From Pseudomonas baltica (GTDB taxonomy: Bacteria > Pseudomonadota > Gammaproteobacteria > Pseudomonadales > Pseudomonadaceae), in the NCBI RefSeq assembly GCF_014235765.1, contig NZ_JACMYH010000001.1, positions 496,001-560,000 of the forward strand: DNA of 64,000 nt, given 5' to 3'. The position numbers and the translations under genes were made by a program. Positions 9,308 through 17,587 of the stretch are shown piece by piece (position 1 is the stretch's first letter; each line of letters starts with the position of its first letter). The notes below the pieces were generated by a model. It saw nothing but the letters and a program-made list of their open reading frames with translations. It had not been told where the DNA came from and searched no databases.

Positions 9308-11275
9308 CTATTCCAGCGCCGCAACCTGGCGCTCGGCAGATGCATCCTGGGACCCGCACAGACGAGTCACCGCGAATGCATCCGGGTCCAGGTCCTGGTA
9401 CTTCTTCATGCGCCGCCACAGCGTGGTGGTACTGATCTGCAACAAGCGGGCGGCCTGTTCGCGATTGCCCCGCACGCTGTGCAACGCCTCGAGCAGGACC
9501 TGCCGTTCGCTGCGGTTCAGCGTTGGCGGTGCTTGAGGTAGGGGCTGGGCGGGCGAAGGCAGGTCTTCCAGCGCTTCTTCCACCCACGCTCCGGTCATTT
9601 CGCGGCCCTGGCCCATGACCGCCAGGCGCTCGACGATGTTGCCCAGCTGGCGAATGTTGCCTGGCCACTCATGCTCGCTAAGGCGCGCCAGCAGGGCTGC
9701 TCCAGGGGCGGCGGCTGGCATGCCGAAGCTGGCCAGCAAGTGGGCCACCAGTTCGGGAATGTCCTGGCGCCGTTCGCGCAGGGCAGGCAGCTGCAGCTTG
9801 AGTACGCAGATGCGGTAGAAGAAATCCTCGCGGAACAGCCCCTGCGCCACCAACTGCGGCAGGCGTTTGTTGCTGGCCGTGATGATGCGAATGTCCACTG
9901 GCGTGACCTTGTCGTCGCCGATACGCACTACCTTGCGCTCCTGCAGCGTGCGCAACAGCTTGAGCTGGATTTCCGCCGAAGTTTCGCTGATCTCGTCGAG
10001 AAAGATCGTCCCGGTGTGGGCCAACTCGAACACGCCGGCCTTGCCCTCGGTCAAGGCCCCGGTGAACGCCCCCTTCACGTAGCCGAACAGCTCGCTCTCC
10101 AGCACGCCGGGGGCGAACGCCGCGCAGTTGATCGCCACGAACGGGCCATGGCGTCGCTTCGAGGCGTTGTGGATACCCTGGGCGAACAACTCCTTGCCGG
10201 TGCCGGTTTCGCCTTCGATCATCACCGTGCTGTCCACTGCGGCGAAGGTCTGCGCCAGGCGCTTGGCCTTGGCCAGTGCCGGGCTGCTGCCGATGATCGA
10301 TGCGAAGGTATTCTCGGCCACGTGCTGGCGCGCCAGCTGACGGCGCATTTTCTGCTCGATGGCCTTGATTTCGGTCTGCTTCTGCAGGGTCGCGACGGCG
10401 CCGATCACCTGGTCGCCCAAGGTGATCGGCGCGATGCTCAAGGTCAGTGACAGGCGCCCCAGGTTGATCAAGGCACCGCGCACCGCCTCGCCCTTGTCCA
10501 GCACGCGGCCGAAGTAGTCCTGCGCGAGCAGGCCGGCCACATTGTCGCCACAACGCACGCTGCCCAGGTAGTGGGTGGCAACGCTGTTCATGTTGGTGAT
10601 CACGCCGTGGCTGTCGATGCTGAAGATGCCTTCGGAGACACAGTCGAGGATGGACCGGATCATCTCGTAGCGTCCCTGCAGCTCAAGACGCTTGTGCAGT
10701 CGTTCCTGCTCGATGCGCAACAGGTGCAGGGCTTCGTCGATGGCATCGAAGGCGGCGTCGACATCGGCATCGGACATGATGTAGTGCAGGCCGCGAGCTT
10801 TGACGGCCTGCTCCAGGGACAAGCCGCCGATAGCCACCTCGATACCCTGTTCCTGCAAGCGGTCGAGTTGCGCGTCGGTGCTTTGCGCGCTGCCGAACGG
10901 GTCGATCGGGCAGATGGTCACCGCCGGCATGAACGGCCTTGCCTTCGCGAGGATCGCGGCATAGCCGTCGGAGGTGGCCAGGAAGGCGATGCGGTCCGAC
11001 ACCACCAAGGCTTTGTGGTAGGCATTGATGCAGTCGAAGAACGTGTGGCGCACCTCCACGATCGGTACCTGAAAGTGCTCGCGCAGCACGCTGGCAGTCT
11101 TGCCACGGCTGATCAGGACGCTGGCACCTTCGTCGATCGCCCGTTGCGCCATCAGTACCGCCTGATGCTGCGCGGCTTCCACCACGGCCACGCGCAGTCC
11201 ACGTTTCTCCAGCACCTGATTCATTACCGCGGTGAGGGTTGTGGAAGGAGAAATGACAGCCAGTTTGCCGAGCAT
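9308..11275 (-). CDS. PrpR-type sigma-54-dependent transcriptional activator
   Basis: A 655-residue enhancer-binding protein. Order: PrpR_N-type sensor (about 1-190, with VLISRGKTASVLREHFQVPI), PAS-like region (about 205-315, SEGIFSIDSHGVITNMN), AAA+ domain (Walker A GETGTGKE, GAFTGA loop for sigma-54 contact, Walker B TIFLDEIS) and a Fis-type helix-turn-helix (GNREQAARLLQISTTTLWRRM). PrpR_N domains sense small acids or their derivatives. It is divergent from the oxidoreductase / aldolase / transporter operon starting at 11505, which carries a fitting -24/-12 promoter and repeated TTGCA motifs, so it almost certainly controls that operon. The inducer is unknown. Confidence 0.92.
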   Translation of the reverse strand: MLGKLAVISPSTTLTAVMNQVLEKRGLRVAVVEAAQHQAVLMAQRAIDEGASVLISRGKTASVLREHFQVPIVEVRHTFFDCINAYHKALVVSDRIAFLATSDGYAAILAKARPFMPAVTICPIDPFGSAQSTDAQLDRLQEQGIEVAIGGLSLEQAVKARGLHYIMSDADVDAAFDAIDEALHLLRIEQERLHKRLELQGRYEMIRSILDCVSEGIFSIDSHGVITNMNSVATHYLGSVRCGDNVAGLLAQDYFGRVLDKGEAVRGALINLGRLSLTLSIAPITLGDQVIGAVATLQKQTEIKAIEQKMRRQLARQHVAENTFASIIGSSPALAKAKRLAQTFAAVDSTVMIEGETGTGKELFAQGIHNASKRRHGPFVAINCAAFAPGVLESELFGYVKGAFTGALTEGKAGVFELAHTGTIFLDEISETSAEIQLKLLRTLQERKVVRIGDDKVTPVDIRIITASNKRLPQLVAQGLFREDFFYRICVLKLQLPALRERRQDIPELVAHLLASFGMPAAAPGAALLARLSEHEWPGNIRQLGNIVERLAVMGQGREMTGAWVEEALEDLPSPAQPLPQAPPTLNRSERQVLLEALHSVRGNREQAARLLQISTTTLWRRMKKYQDLDPDAFAVTRLCGSQDASAERQVAALE

Positions 11276-11344
11276 GGAATCGCTCCTGGTGGATGGGCAG
11301 TTGTTGGAGCGTAGTCATTGCACGCTAAAGGCTGATGAAAGGTT

Positions 11345-11376
11345 TTGCAATGAAATGCAATGTTGCTGCAATGCAA
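11345..11376 (+). promoter_or_regulatory. Candidate enhancer (UAS) for the PrpR-type activator
   Basis: TTGCA-ATGAAA-TGCAA at 11345-11360 is a perfect 5-bp inverted repeat, and related TTGC/TGCAATGCAA motifs follow to 11376. The sites sit about 75-105 bases upstream of the -24 element, the usual distance for sigma-54 activators, and between the two divergent genes. Confidence 0.6.
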
Positions 11377-11449
11377 TCGTTAAACCGTTCTGGTGCTTTG
11401 TTGCTGCAAGTCATTGATTGCGAGGTGTAAAAGAGTTTTCTTCAGAAAT

Positions 11450-11465
11450 TGGCACAGGCCTTGCT
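11450..11465 (+). promoter_or_regulatory. Sigma-54 (-24/-12) promoter
   Basis: TGGCAC-AGGCC-TTGCT matches the TGGCACN5TTGCW consensus, with the GG and GC dinucleotides correctly spaced. It lies 40 bases before the start at 11505 and agrees with the adjacent sigma-54 activator. Confidence 0.9.
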
Positions 11466-11504
11466 CCAGTCCCATCAATAACAATACAAACAAGGAACAC
11501 GCTG

Positions 11505-12386
11505 ATGGAACTGCTTTTCATTGGGTTTGGCGAAGCGGCCTACCACCTTGCCACCGGCTTGCGCACTCAGGGCGATCTGCAGATTGGCGCCTTCGATGCC
11601 CAGGCAGATGACCCCCAGCGCGGCGCGACGATCCGCCAGCGCGCCGAGCGCACTCGCGTCACACTCTTCGATTCGCTGGAAAGCGCCTGCCAGGGCGCCC
11701 GTTTCGTGGCCTGCCTGACCAGTGCCAGCAGCGCACTGGCCGTGGCCGAGCGCGTGTTGCCGCTGCTGGTGGCCGGGCAGACCTATGTCGACATGAACTC
11801 GGCCGCGCCCACCGTCAAGCAAGTCATCGCCGCGCTGCCCAGGGCCCCCGGCGTGGCCTTCTGCGACGCTGCGGTGATGGGCACGGTGCCTGGCAACAAC
11901 CATCGGGTACCCATGCTGCTGGCCGGCGACGGTGCACGTGCGTTCGCCGACGCGTTCAATCCTTATGGCATGCGCCTGACCGTGCTCGACGCCGAGGCCG
12001 GCGCCGCGTCGGCGATCAAGATGCTTAAAAGCGTGGTGATGAAAGGCCTGCCGCAACTGCTGCTCGAAGCCTTCCAGGCAGGGGAGAAGTTCGGAGTGCT
12101 CGACACGCTGGTCGATTCCCTCGGCGAATCGCTCAACGGCAAGACCGTCGAGCAACTGGCCAACACCTTCACTGCGCGCACGCTGATCCACGCCAAGCGG
12201 CGCAGCGCCGAGATGGACGACGTGGTCACCACCCTCGAAGACGCCGGGGTCGACGCCACCATGTCCAGGGCCAGCCACCAGCAGCTGGAAAAGCTCGCCG
12301 CCACCGACTGGCAAACCCTGCTGGGCGCCGATGGCAGCGATCTCGGTTACCGCGACGCCATTCGCCAGCTGGTCAAACACTCCTGA
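11505..12386 (+). CDS. NAD(P)-dependent oxidoreductase, 6PGDH-like with DUF1932-type C-terminus
   Basis: A 293-residue cytoplasmic dehydrogenase. The Rossmann start is LLFIGFGEAAYHLATGL (GxGxxA), and the beta-hydroxyacid dehydrogenase fold continues with YVDMNSAAPTVK and FCDAAVMGTVPGNN. The catalytic-Lys helix follows at SAIKMLKSVVMKG. The C-terminal half fits DUF1932. Members oxidise hydroxy acids to keto acids. The start at 11505 has a GGAA ribosome site. It is first of three genes under the sigma-54 promoter; its likely product would feed the aldolase encoded next. The exact substrate is not deducible. Confidence 0.85.
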   Translation: MELLFIGFGEAAYHLATGLRTQGDLQIGAFDAQADDPQRGATIRQRAERTRVTLFDSLESACQGARFVACLTSASSALAVAERVLPLLVAGQTYVDMNSAAPTVKQVIAALPRAPGVAFCDAAVMGTVPGNNHRVPMLLAGDGARAFADAFNPYGMRLTVLDAEAGAASAIKMLKSVVMKGLPQLLLEAFQAGEKFGVLDTLVDSLGESLNGKTVEQLANTFTARTLIHAKRRSAEMDDVVTTLEDAGVDATMSRASHQQLEKLAATDWQTLLGADGSDLGYRDAIRQLVKHS

Positions 12387-12396
12387 GGAAGACGCC

Positions 12397-13101
12397 ATGA
12401 ATACCGAACACTACCTGCCCCTGCCCGAGCTGATTCCCCAGGACCTGCTCGACCGATTCCGCAAGCTCAGCCCCGCACAGCTGTGCGATGGCATGGCCAA
12501 GCTCGGCATTGCCCGCAACGGCGCCATGGACGCCGATCTGATGCCGCTGGACGACCGCAAGGTCATGCTCGGCACCGCCTACACCGTGGACACCGAAGAT
12601 GGCGACAACTTTCCGATCCACGTGGCGGTGTACCAAGGGCAGCCTGGCTATGTTCTGGTGGTCGCTGGCAAGGGTTATCCCGGGCGCGCGTACATCGGTG
12701 ACCTGATGGCGGGGGCGGCGCAGGCCGTTGGCCTTGCCGGGCTGGTCATCGATGGTTGCGTGCGTGACAAGCTGCCGCTGGCCGAGCTCGACATTCCTGT
12801 GTATGCCAAGGGTTTCATGCAGCGCAGCCCCGGCAAGCAGGGGCCAGGCAAGATCAACACCCCCGTCACCTGTGCCGGTGTCGAGGTGGCCGCCGGTGAC
12901 CTGGTGTTCGGTGACTACGACGGTGTCACCGTGGTACCCCGTGCGCGGCTGCTGGAAGTGCTGGAAGCGTCGGAAAAGAAAGGCATCTATGAAGAACAGC
13001 GTCGCGAGGTGATCGACCAGTACGTCCGCTGCCGCGACAACGGCGAACCACTGCCGGAGCTGGCCCCTGATTGGGTCACCCGGTTGCTGCAGGGCCGGTA
13101 G
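12397..13101 (+). CDS. RraA / HMG-aldolase-like family protein
   Basis: A 234-residue protein of the RraA-like fold, which includes class II pyruvate aldolases for 4-hydroxy-4-methyl-2-oxoglutarate and 4-carboxy-4-hydroxy-2-oxoadipate. Visible landmarks are LSPAQLCDGMAKLG near the N-terminus, GDLMAGAAQAVGLAGLVIDG followed by VRD, and GDLVFGDYDGVTVVP near the C-terminus; the G-x-L-MA and R-D residues belong to the metal/pyruvate site. It follows the dehydrogenase by 10 bases. In this context a retro-aldol cleavage giving pyruvate or oxaloacetate is plausible. Confidence 0.82.
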   Translation: MNTEHYLPLPELIPQDLLDRFRKLSPAQLCDGMAKLGIARNGAMDADLMPLDDRKVMLGTAYTVDTEDGDNFPIHVAVYQGQPGYVLVVAGKGYPGRAYIGDLMAGAAQAVGLAGLVIDGCVRDKLPLAELDIPVYAKGFMQRSPGKQGPGKINTPVTCAGVEVAAGDLVFGDYDGVTVVPRARLLEVLEASEKKGIYEEQRREVIDQYVRCRDNGEPLPELAPDWVTRLLQGR

Positions 13102-13185
13102 GGCCCCGCAGGCTCGGTGGCCAAGACCGAGCCTGCGCAACAGACGCTGCCTCTCTCGATAAAAATAATATGTGGAGACGTTCGG

Positions 13186-14547
13186 ATGCTGACCATTCTG
13201 GGCTATACGTTGATCACCTCGTTCCTGCTGCTGGTGATCAAGCAAAAACTTTCGCCCTTTACCGGCCTGATCGTGGTTTCGCTGGCGGTCGGCGTGCTGG
13301 TCTGCCTGCTCAGCGGCGTGCCGCTGGACATGATCATCAAGTGGATCAAGGAAGGCTTGTTCTATTCCCAGGGAGCGGACGGCAAGATCTCCCTGGGTAC
13401 CGTGAACCCCACGGTGATGATTCTTTTCGCGGTGCTGTACTTCAGCCTGATGATGAACGTAGGGCTGTTCGATCCGTTGTGTACCTACCTGATTCGCAAG
13501 GCCAACGGCGACCCGCTGAAGATCATTCTGGTGACCGCGTTCACCTCGTCGGTAGTGACCCTGGATGGCGACGGCACCACCACCATCCTGATCATCACCA
13601 CCGCCTTTCTGCCCCTGTACAAACAGATGGGCATGAAGCTGTCCAACCTGGCCATGCTGATCATCCTGCCTTGCGGGCTGGGCAATTGCCTGCCGTGGGG
13701 TGGGCCGCTGGCGCGCGCAGCCGCAGTGCTCAACCTTGAGGTGAACACGCTGTTCGTGGCGATCCTGCCGATTCTCGGGGTGTCGTTCATCTATGTGTTC
13801 GGCATGGCGTACCTGATGGGCATCAAGGAGCGCAAGCGCCTGGGCTTCGTCGCTGGCGAGAAAGTCATCGTTACCCCGCAACAGATTGCCGACATGGTCA
13901 CGGTCATCGAAGACCACGACAAAGAGCTCAAACGGCCCAAGCTGTTTCTCTTCAACCTGGCGCTGACGGTGGGCATGCTGGTGATCCTGATCGCCGGCTG
14001 GGCCAGTGGCGCGGTGGTGTTCATGCTGGGCACGGCGCTGGCGCTGACCGTCAACTACACCGCGGTGGAACAGCGTGAGCGGATCACTGCCAATGGCGGC
14101 GATGCGGTGGCAGTGGCTTCGATCATTCTGGCGGCAGGGTGTTTTCTTGGGATCTTCAATGGCAGCGGGATGGCCGCTGCGGTGGCCGAGCACATGGCCA
14201 GCCTGATTCCCGAGTCGATGGGCAGCCACACGGCGCTGATCTTTGCGTTCCTCGGCGCGCTGGCCTGCTATGCGTTGCCGGTGGACGCCTATTACTTCGG
14301 CATCCTGCCGGTGGTTGCGCCCATTGCCTACAGCTTCGGCATCACGCCCACTGAAATCGGCGTCGCCTCGTTCATGGGCCAGGCGCTGCGCTACGCCAGC
14401 CCTACGGTGGCCTGGCTGTTCCTGCTGATGAACCGCACCGAAATGACTTTCGGCGAATACCAGAAGGAGTTCTTCAAGTGGTCGTTGCCGATGTTCGGGA
14501 TCTTCCTGGTCACGGCCATCGTCACCGGTCAATTGCCAATCGGTTGA
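13186..14547 (+). CDS. CitMHS-family citrate/organic-acid transporter
   Basis: A 453-residue inner-membrane transporter with about 11-12 hydrophobic segments. The N-terminus (MLTILGYTLITSFLLLVI) and the conserved VTLDGDGTTTILIITTAFLP and LPCGLGNCLPWGGPLARA blocks are typical of CitMHS proteins, which import citrate or similar acids complexed with a divalent metal. Start ATG 13186 follows a GGAG site by about nine bases. It completes the operon and implies that a polycarboxylic or hydroxy acid is the inducer and substrate. A strong hairpin follows. Confidence 0.88.
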   Translation: MLTILGYTLITSFLLLVIKQKLSPFTGLIVVSLAVGVLVCLLSGVPLDMIIKWIKEGLFYSQGADGKISLGTVNPTVMILFAVLYFSLMMNVGLFDPLCTYLIRKANGDPLKIILVTAFTSSVVTLDGDGTTTILIITTAFLPLYKQMGMKLSNLAMLIILPCGLGNCLPWGGPLARAAAVLNLEVNTLFVAILPILGVSFIYVFGMAYLMGIKERKRLGFVAGEKVIVTPQQIADMVTVIEDHDKELKRPKLFLFNLALTVGMLVILIAGWASGAVVFMLGTALALTVNYTAVEQRERITANGGDAVAVASIILAAGCFLGIFNGSGMAAAVAEHMASLIPESMGSHTALIFAFLGALACYALPVDAYYFGILPVVAPIAYSFGITPTEIGVASFMGQALRYASPTVAWLFLLMNRTEMTFGEYQKEFFKWSLPMFGIFLVTAIVTGQLPIG

Positions 14548-14558
14548 GGCTGCCCATG

Positions 14559-14586
14559 GACGTTCACCGCGCCGCCGGTGAACGTC
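14559..14586 (+). terminator. Hairpin after the CitMHS gene
   Basis: GACGTTCACCG pairs perfectly with CGGTGAACGTC around a six-base CGCCGC loop, 11 bases after the stop. There is no T-run, so termination strength is uncertain. Confidence 0.6.
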
Positions 14587-14761
14587 GATTAAACGGCTGT
14601 GGCGGGCGATGGTCTATTGGTAGACATCAAGTGCAGGGATGTAACCTGCGCACTGACTTTGCACGGGTTCAACGCGTTCGGCATGATTGATCAATCGCGG
14701 GCCAGCGTAGCGCGATGCGCTGGATCGTTGAGTCAGGTACCGTAAATGAAAAGGGCCCTAG

Positions 14762-15154
14762 ATGATCGATCACCTCGACCACATCGTCCTTACCACCATC
14801 GATCTTGAGGCCTGCAAGGGTTTCTACATCGACGTGCTGGGCATGCGACTGGAAACCTTTGGGGAAGGGCGCGTGGCGTTTCGCTTCGGCCATCAGAAAA
14901 TCAACGTGCATGTGCGGGGGCATGAGTTCGAGCCCAAGGCGCACTTGCCTGTGCCCGGTGCACTGGACCTGTGTTTCATCGCCAGTTGCAGCCTGGAGCA
15001 GGTGATCGAACGGCTTGAGGGTCATCCGTGGCCCATCCTCGAAGGGCCGGTCAAGCGCACCGGTGCCACCGGCCCCATCCGCTCGGTGTACGTCCGCGAT
15101 CCGGACCTGAACCTCGTCGAGATATCCGAATACCTTCAAGCGCCTTCAGCCTGA
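14762..15154 (+). CDS. VOC-family (glyoxalase/bleomycin-resistance fold) protein
   Basis: A 130-residue single-domain metalloprotein-like VOC member. It starts MIDHLDHIVLTTIDLEACKGFY, the usual first beta-alpha unit with a metal-binding His, and ends with VRDPDLNLVEISEY carrying the conserved Glu. Members include lyases, dioxygenases and isomerases; none can be specified here. It is separated from the CitMHS gene by about 210 bases containing the hairpin, and is followed by a REP array, so it is likely monocistronic. Confidence 0.88.
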   Translation: MIDHLDHIVLTTIDLEACKGFYIDVLGMRLETFGEGRVAFRFGHQKINVHVRGHEFEPKAHLPVPGALDLCFIASCSLEQVIERLEGHPWPILEGPVKRTGATGPIRSVYVRDPDLNLVEISEYLQAPSA

Positions 15155-15166
15155 TACACCGCGCCG

Positions 15167-15465
15167 TCCTTTTCGCGGCCACAGACCGCTCCTACATGCA
15201 CACCGCGCATGTGCCCTGTGGGCATGCCTCCCTGTAGGAGCGGTCATCGGCCGCGAAGGGCGCAGCGCAATTTCCCTGACACACCACGCTGCCCTCCTGT
15301 AGGAGCGGTCCGTGGCCGCGAAGGACGCAGCGCAATTTCCCTGACACACCACGCTGCCCTCCTGTAGGAGCGGCCCGTGGCCGCGAAGCGCGCACCCCAA
15401 TTTCCCTGACACACCACGCTGCCCTCCTGTAGGAGCGGCCCGTGGCCGCGAAGGGCGCACCACGG
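15167..15465. repeat. REP cluster: one inverted unit plus four tandem 65-bp REP-containing repeats
   Basis: One REP in reverse orientation (TTTTCGCGGCCACAGACCGC..., 15169-15195) is followed by four copies of GTAGGAGCGGyC...GGCCGCGAAG at 15234, 15299, 15364 and 15429, exactly 65 bases apart. The intervening bases (AATTTCCCTGACACACCACG) are repeated as well in the first three units. The last unit runs up to the stop of the fructokinase gene. Confidence 0.92.
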
Positions 15466-15483
15466 TCTACCTGACAAACCGCT

Positions 15484-16380
15484 TCAGCGCGACAGCAGTT
15501 GCTCAACTTCGTCGCGGCTTGGCGCATAGGCCCCGGCATTGGCGCAGGACACCGAGGCACAGGCCGCAGCAAACGCCAGCCGTGCCTGGGGGGCTTCGAT
15601 ACCCAGCAGGCTCGACGCCAGCCAGCCGGCCATGCTCGCGTCGCCGGCGCCAACGGTGTCGGCTACCTCCACGGCGATTGCCGCCTGTTCGACCTTGCTG
15701 TCGAGCGTAAACAGCACCATGCCCTCGGCGCCGCGGGTAAATAGAACCTGTGCCCCTTCATTCATCTCGCGCAACTGCTGCAGGGCCTGCTCTTCGCTCA
15801 AGCCAGGATAGATCTGCCGCAGATCCTCATCCGACAGCTTGATGATGTCCGCCAGTGCGACCATCGCGGGGAACGTCACCTCGCGGTATCGAGCATCCAT
15901 CAGGTTGCGCCAGTTGGGGTCATAGCTGATCAGCTTGCCGTGCTGCTTCACCTGCCGAGCGACCTCGACCAGCCTGTCACCCAGCGGTTGTCGGGCCAGG
16001 CTGATGCAGCTGAAATGACACAACTGCGCAGCCGCCAGCCACCCCGAGGGCAACAGCAGCACATCGAAATGCAGATCGGCCTCACCGGCGAAAAAATAGC
16101 GGGGAGGGTGGCTGGAAGGCACGATCGCCACCAGTGGATCGGCCTCGACGCGCTGCAGGTAACGCAGGTCCAGCCCGGCAGCTTCGGACTGTCGGTACAG
16201 CTCATCGCCCAGCGAATCGGTACTGATCGACCCCGCGAACGCCGTCGATACCCCCAATCGGCTCATCGCCCGCGCCACGTTCCACGGCGCGCCGCCTGGA
16301 TAGCCTTGCCAGCGACCGGGCGTGGTCTGGACCAGATCGGTGAGTGCTTCACCGAACACCACCACTGAAGGTAACTGCAT
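15484..16380 (-). CDS. mtlZ: PfkB-family carbohydrate kinase, probable fructokinase
   Basis: A 298-residue ribokinase-family enzyme. The N-terminus has VVVFGEALTDLVQ and YPGGAPWNVARAMSRLG, matching PfkB motif 1; the C-terminal ATP/anion-hole motif is DTVGAGDASMAGW with the catalytic Asp. Fructokinases of this type phosphorylate the fructose formed from mannitol or sorbitol. It lies on the same strand directly upstream of... and downstream in transcription from the MtlR-like regulator (24-base gap), as in mannitol/sorbitol loci of pseudomonads. The symbol is by analogy; the mannitol dehydrogenase and xylulokinase genes are absent from this window. Confidence 0.82.
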   Translation of the reverse strand: MQLPSVVVFGEALTDLVQTTPGRWQGYPGGAPWNVARAMSRLGVSTAFAGSISTDSLGDELYRQSEAAGLDLRYLQRVEADPLVAIVPSSHPPRYFFAGEADLHFDVLLLPSGWLAAAQLCHFSCISLARQPLGDRLVEVARQVKQHGKLISYDPNWRNLMDARYREVTFPAMVALADIIKLSDEDLRQIYPGLSEEQALQQLREMNEGAQVLFTRGAEGMVLFTLDSKVEQAAIAVEVADTVGAGDASMAGWLASSLLGIEAPQARLAFAAACASVSCANAGAYAPSRDEVEQLLSR

Positions 16381-16403
16381 GTCGATTGTTGCTCCTGTAT
16401 GGG

Positions 16404-17300
16404 TCAGACGGCTGTAAGACGTCGATACTCGCTGGGCGTCTGCTGCATCTCGTGGCGAAAGTGCCGGTTGAAGTTGGACAAGTTCTCGTAGCCGACTTCG
16501 AAGCAGATATCGGCCACCGATCGCTGGGTCTGGGCGAGCAGCCTGCAGGCTCGCTGGACCCGCAGCTTGCGCATAAGGTCGATGAAACCATGGCCGGTCA
16601 TGCGTTTGAAAAAACGCGAGAAACCCGCCTCGCTCATGCCCAGCTGCGCGGCGATCACCGACATGCGTACCTCGGCAGTCAGTTGCCGGGTGAGGTAGTC
16701 GAACGCCTGATTGATACGCTGTGTGCTGTATTCGTCGAGGGACGGGGAATAACAGGCGCTGGCCAGAACGCGGAATTCACTGGCCGGCGCGTTTGCCAAG
16801 GTATCGATGAGCTGCAGGAACAGCGTCAGGCGCCTGAGGCCATTCGCTTGCCCTATACGTTCCAGCAGGACCGCTGCCTCGACCGCTGTCGCCGCGTGAA
16901 ACTCGATTCCGCGCTGAGCTCGGTCGAACAGGCCTTTGAGCTCCGCCAGTTCGGGCCACACACTACGACACTCCAGCAGCGTGGTGCCGTCGAACTGCAG
17001 TACGACGTCGCGAGCGACCAACCGTTCACCCGTTGCCAGATCGCCCATCCAGTCGTGGGGCAAACCGGGGCCGATCAGTGCGACGTGACCGGGTCCGAAG
17101 GGGCCGATGTAATCACCTGCCACTAGCTTGCCGCTGCCTTGCCGGATCAAATGAATTTCGAACTCGGGATGATGGTTCCAGCGTGCCAGGGAATAGGGGT
17201 AGTCATGCTCGTACCAGCGAAAGGTCTGGTCTGGTCGTGCCAGGATCACTTCCAGATCTGGCTGACGGTACTCGAACACAGTGGCGCGGTCATCAGGCAT
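16404..17300 (-). CDS. mtlR: AraC-family regulator, MtlR-like
   Basis: A 298-residue transcription factor with a cupin-like N-terminal sensor (HHPEFEIHLIRQGSGKLVAGDYIGPFGPG...) and a C-terminal AraC DNA-binding domain with two helix-turn-helices (MSVIAAQLGMSEAGFSRFFK; SVADICFEVGYENLSNFNRHF). It closely resembles the MtlR activator of polyol uptake in Pseudomonas. It is divergent from the sugar-binding-protein gene at 17588 and co-oriented with the fructokinase. Activation of both units by sorbitol, mannitol or arabitol is the expected behaviour. Confidence 0.85.
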   Translation of the reverse strand: MPDDRATVFEYRQPDLEVILARPDQTFRWYEHDYPYSLARWNHHPEFEIHLIRQGSGKLVAGDYIGPFGPGHVALIGPGLPHDWMGDLATGERLVARDVVLQFDGTTLLECRSVWPELAELKGLFDRAQRGIEFHAATAVEAAVLLERIGQANGLRRLTLFLQLIDTLANAPASEFRVLASACYSPSLDEYSTQRINQAFDYLTRQLTAEVRMSVIAAQLGMSEAGFSRFFKRMTGHGFIDLMRKLRVQRACRLLAQTQRSVADICFEVGYENLSNFNRHFRHEMQQTPSEYRRLTAV

Positions 17301-17407
17301 CGAGTGCCCCTTTTATCGTTGTTTTTTTCATGATTCTGCAGGTCGACGGGTTCAACCATACTCTGAAATCCCGCTCCATCGGTAGCCCGTCAATGACAGC
17401 GTTCCGA

Positions 17408-17453
17408 TACTTTTTTGCCTCGAAACCCAACGGTGCAAAAGATCAAAAAAGTA
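17408..17453. promoter_or_regulatory. Long-spaced inverted repeat between mtlR-like and binding-protein genes
   Basis: TACTTTTTTG (17408-17417) and CAAAAAAGTA (17444-17453) are perfect 10-base arms 26 bases apart, each adjacent to CCGAT. Position in the divergent promoter region makes it a candidate regulator-binding region or a structured leader. No direct proof. Confidence 0.4.
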
Positions 17454-17587
17454 CCGATCGCCCATTCGCCGTTCGTTTGAGTACAGATCGGGCAGCTGCT
17501 TTACTCGACCTGTCGCTGATCCAACGGCTCGGCGCACCAGAACAATAACAACGGCTCCGGTCGAACCGGCTGGACGCGGAGAACTTC

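Noticed and set aside
12373-14532. Long minus-strand frame opposite the aldolase and CitMHS genes
   Set aside because: The plus-strand products have clear motifs and ribosome sites; the opposite frame is a His/Gln/Asp-rich shadow.
15231-15465. 65-base periodic repeats considered as a CRISPR array
   Set aside because: The spacer-like parts are themselves repeated and the core is a REP palindrome; no cas genes are present.
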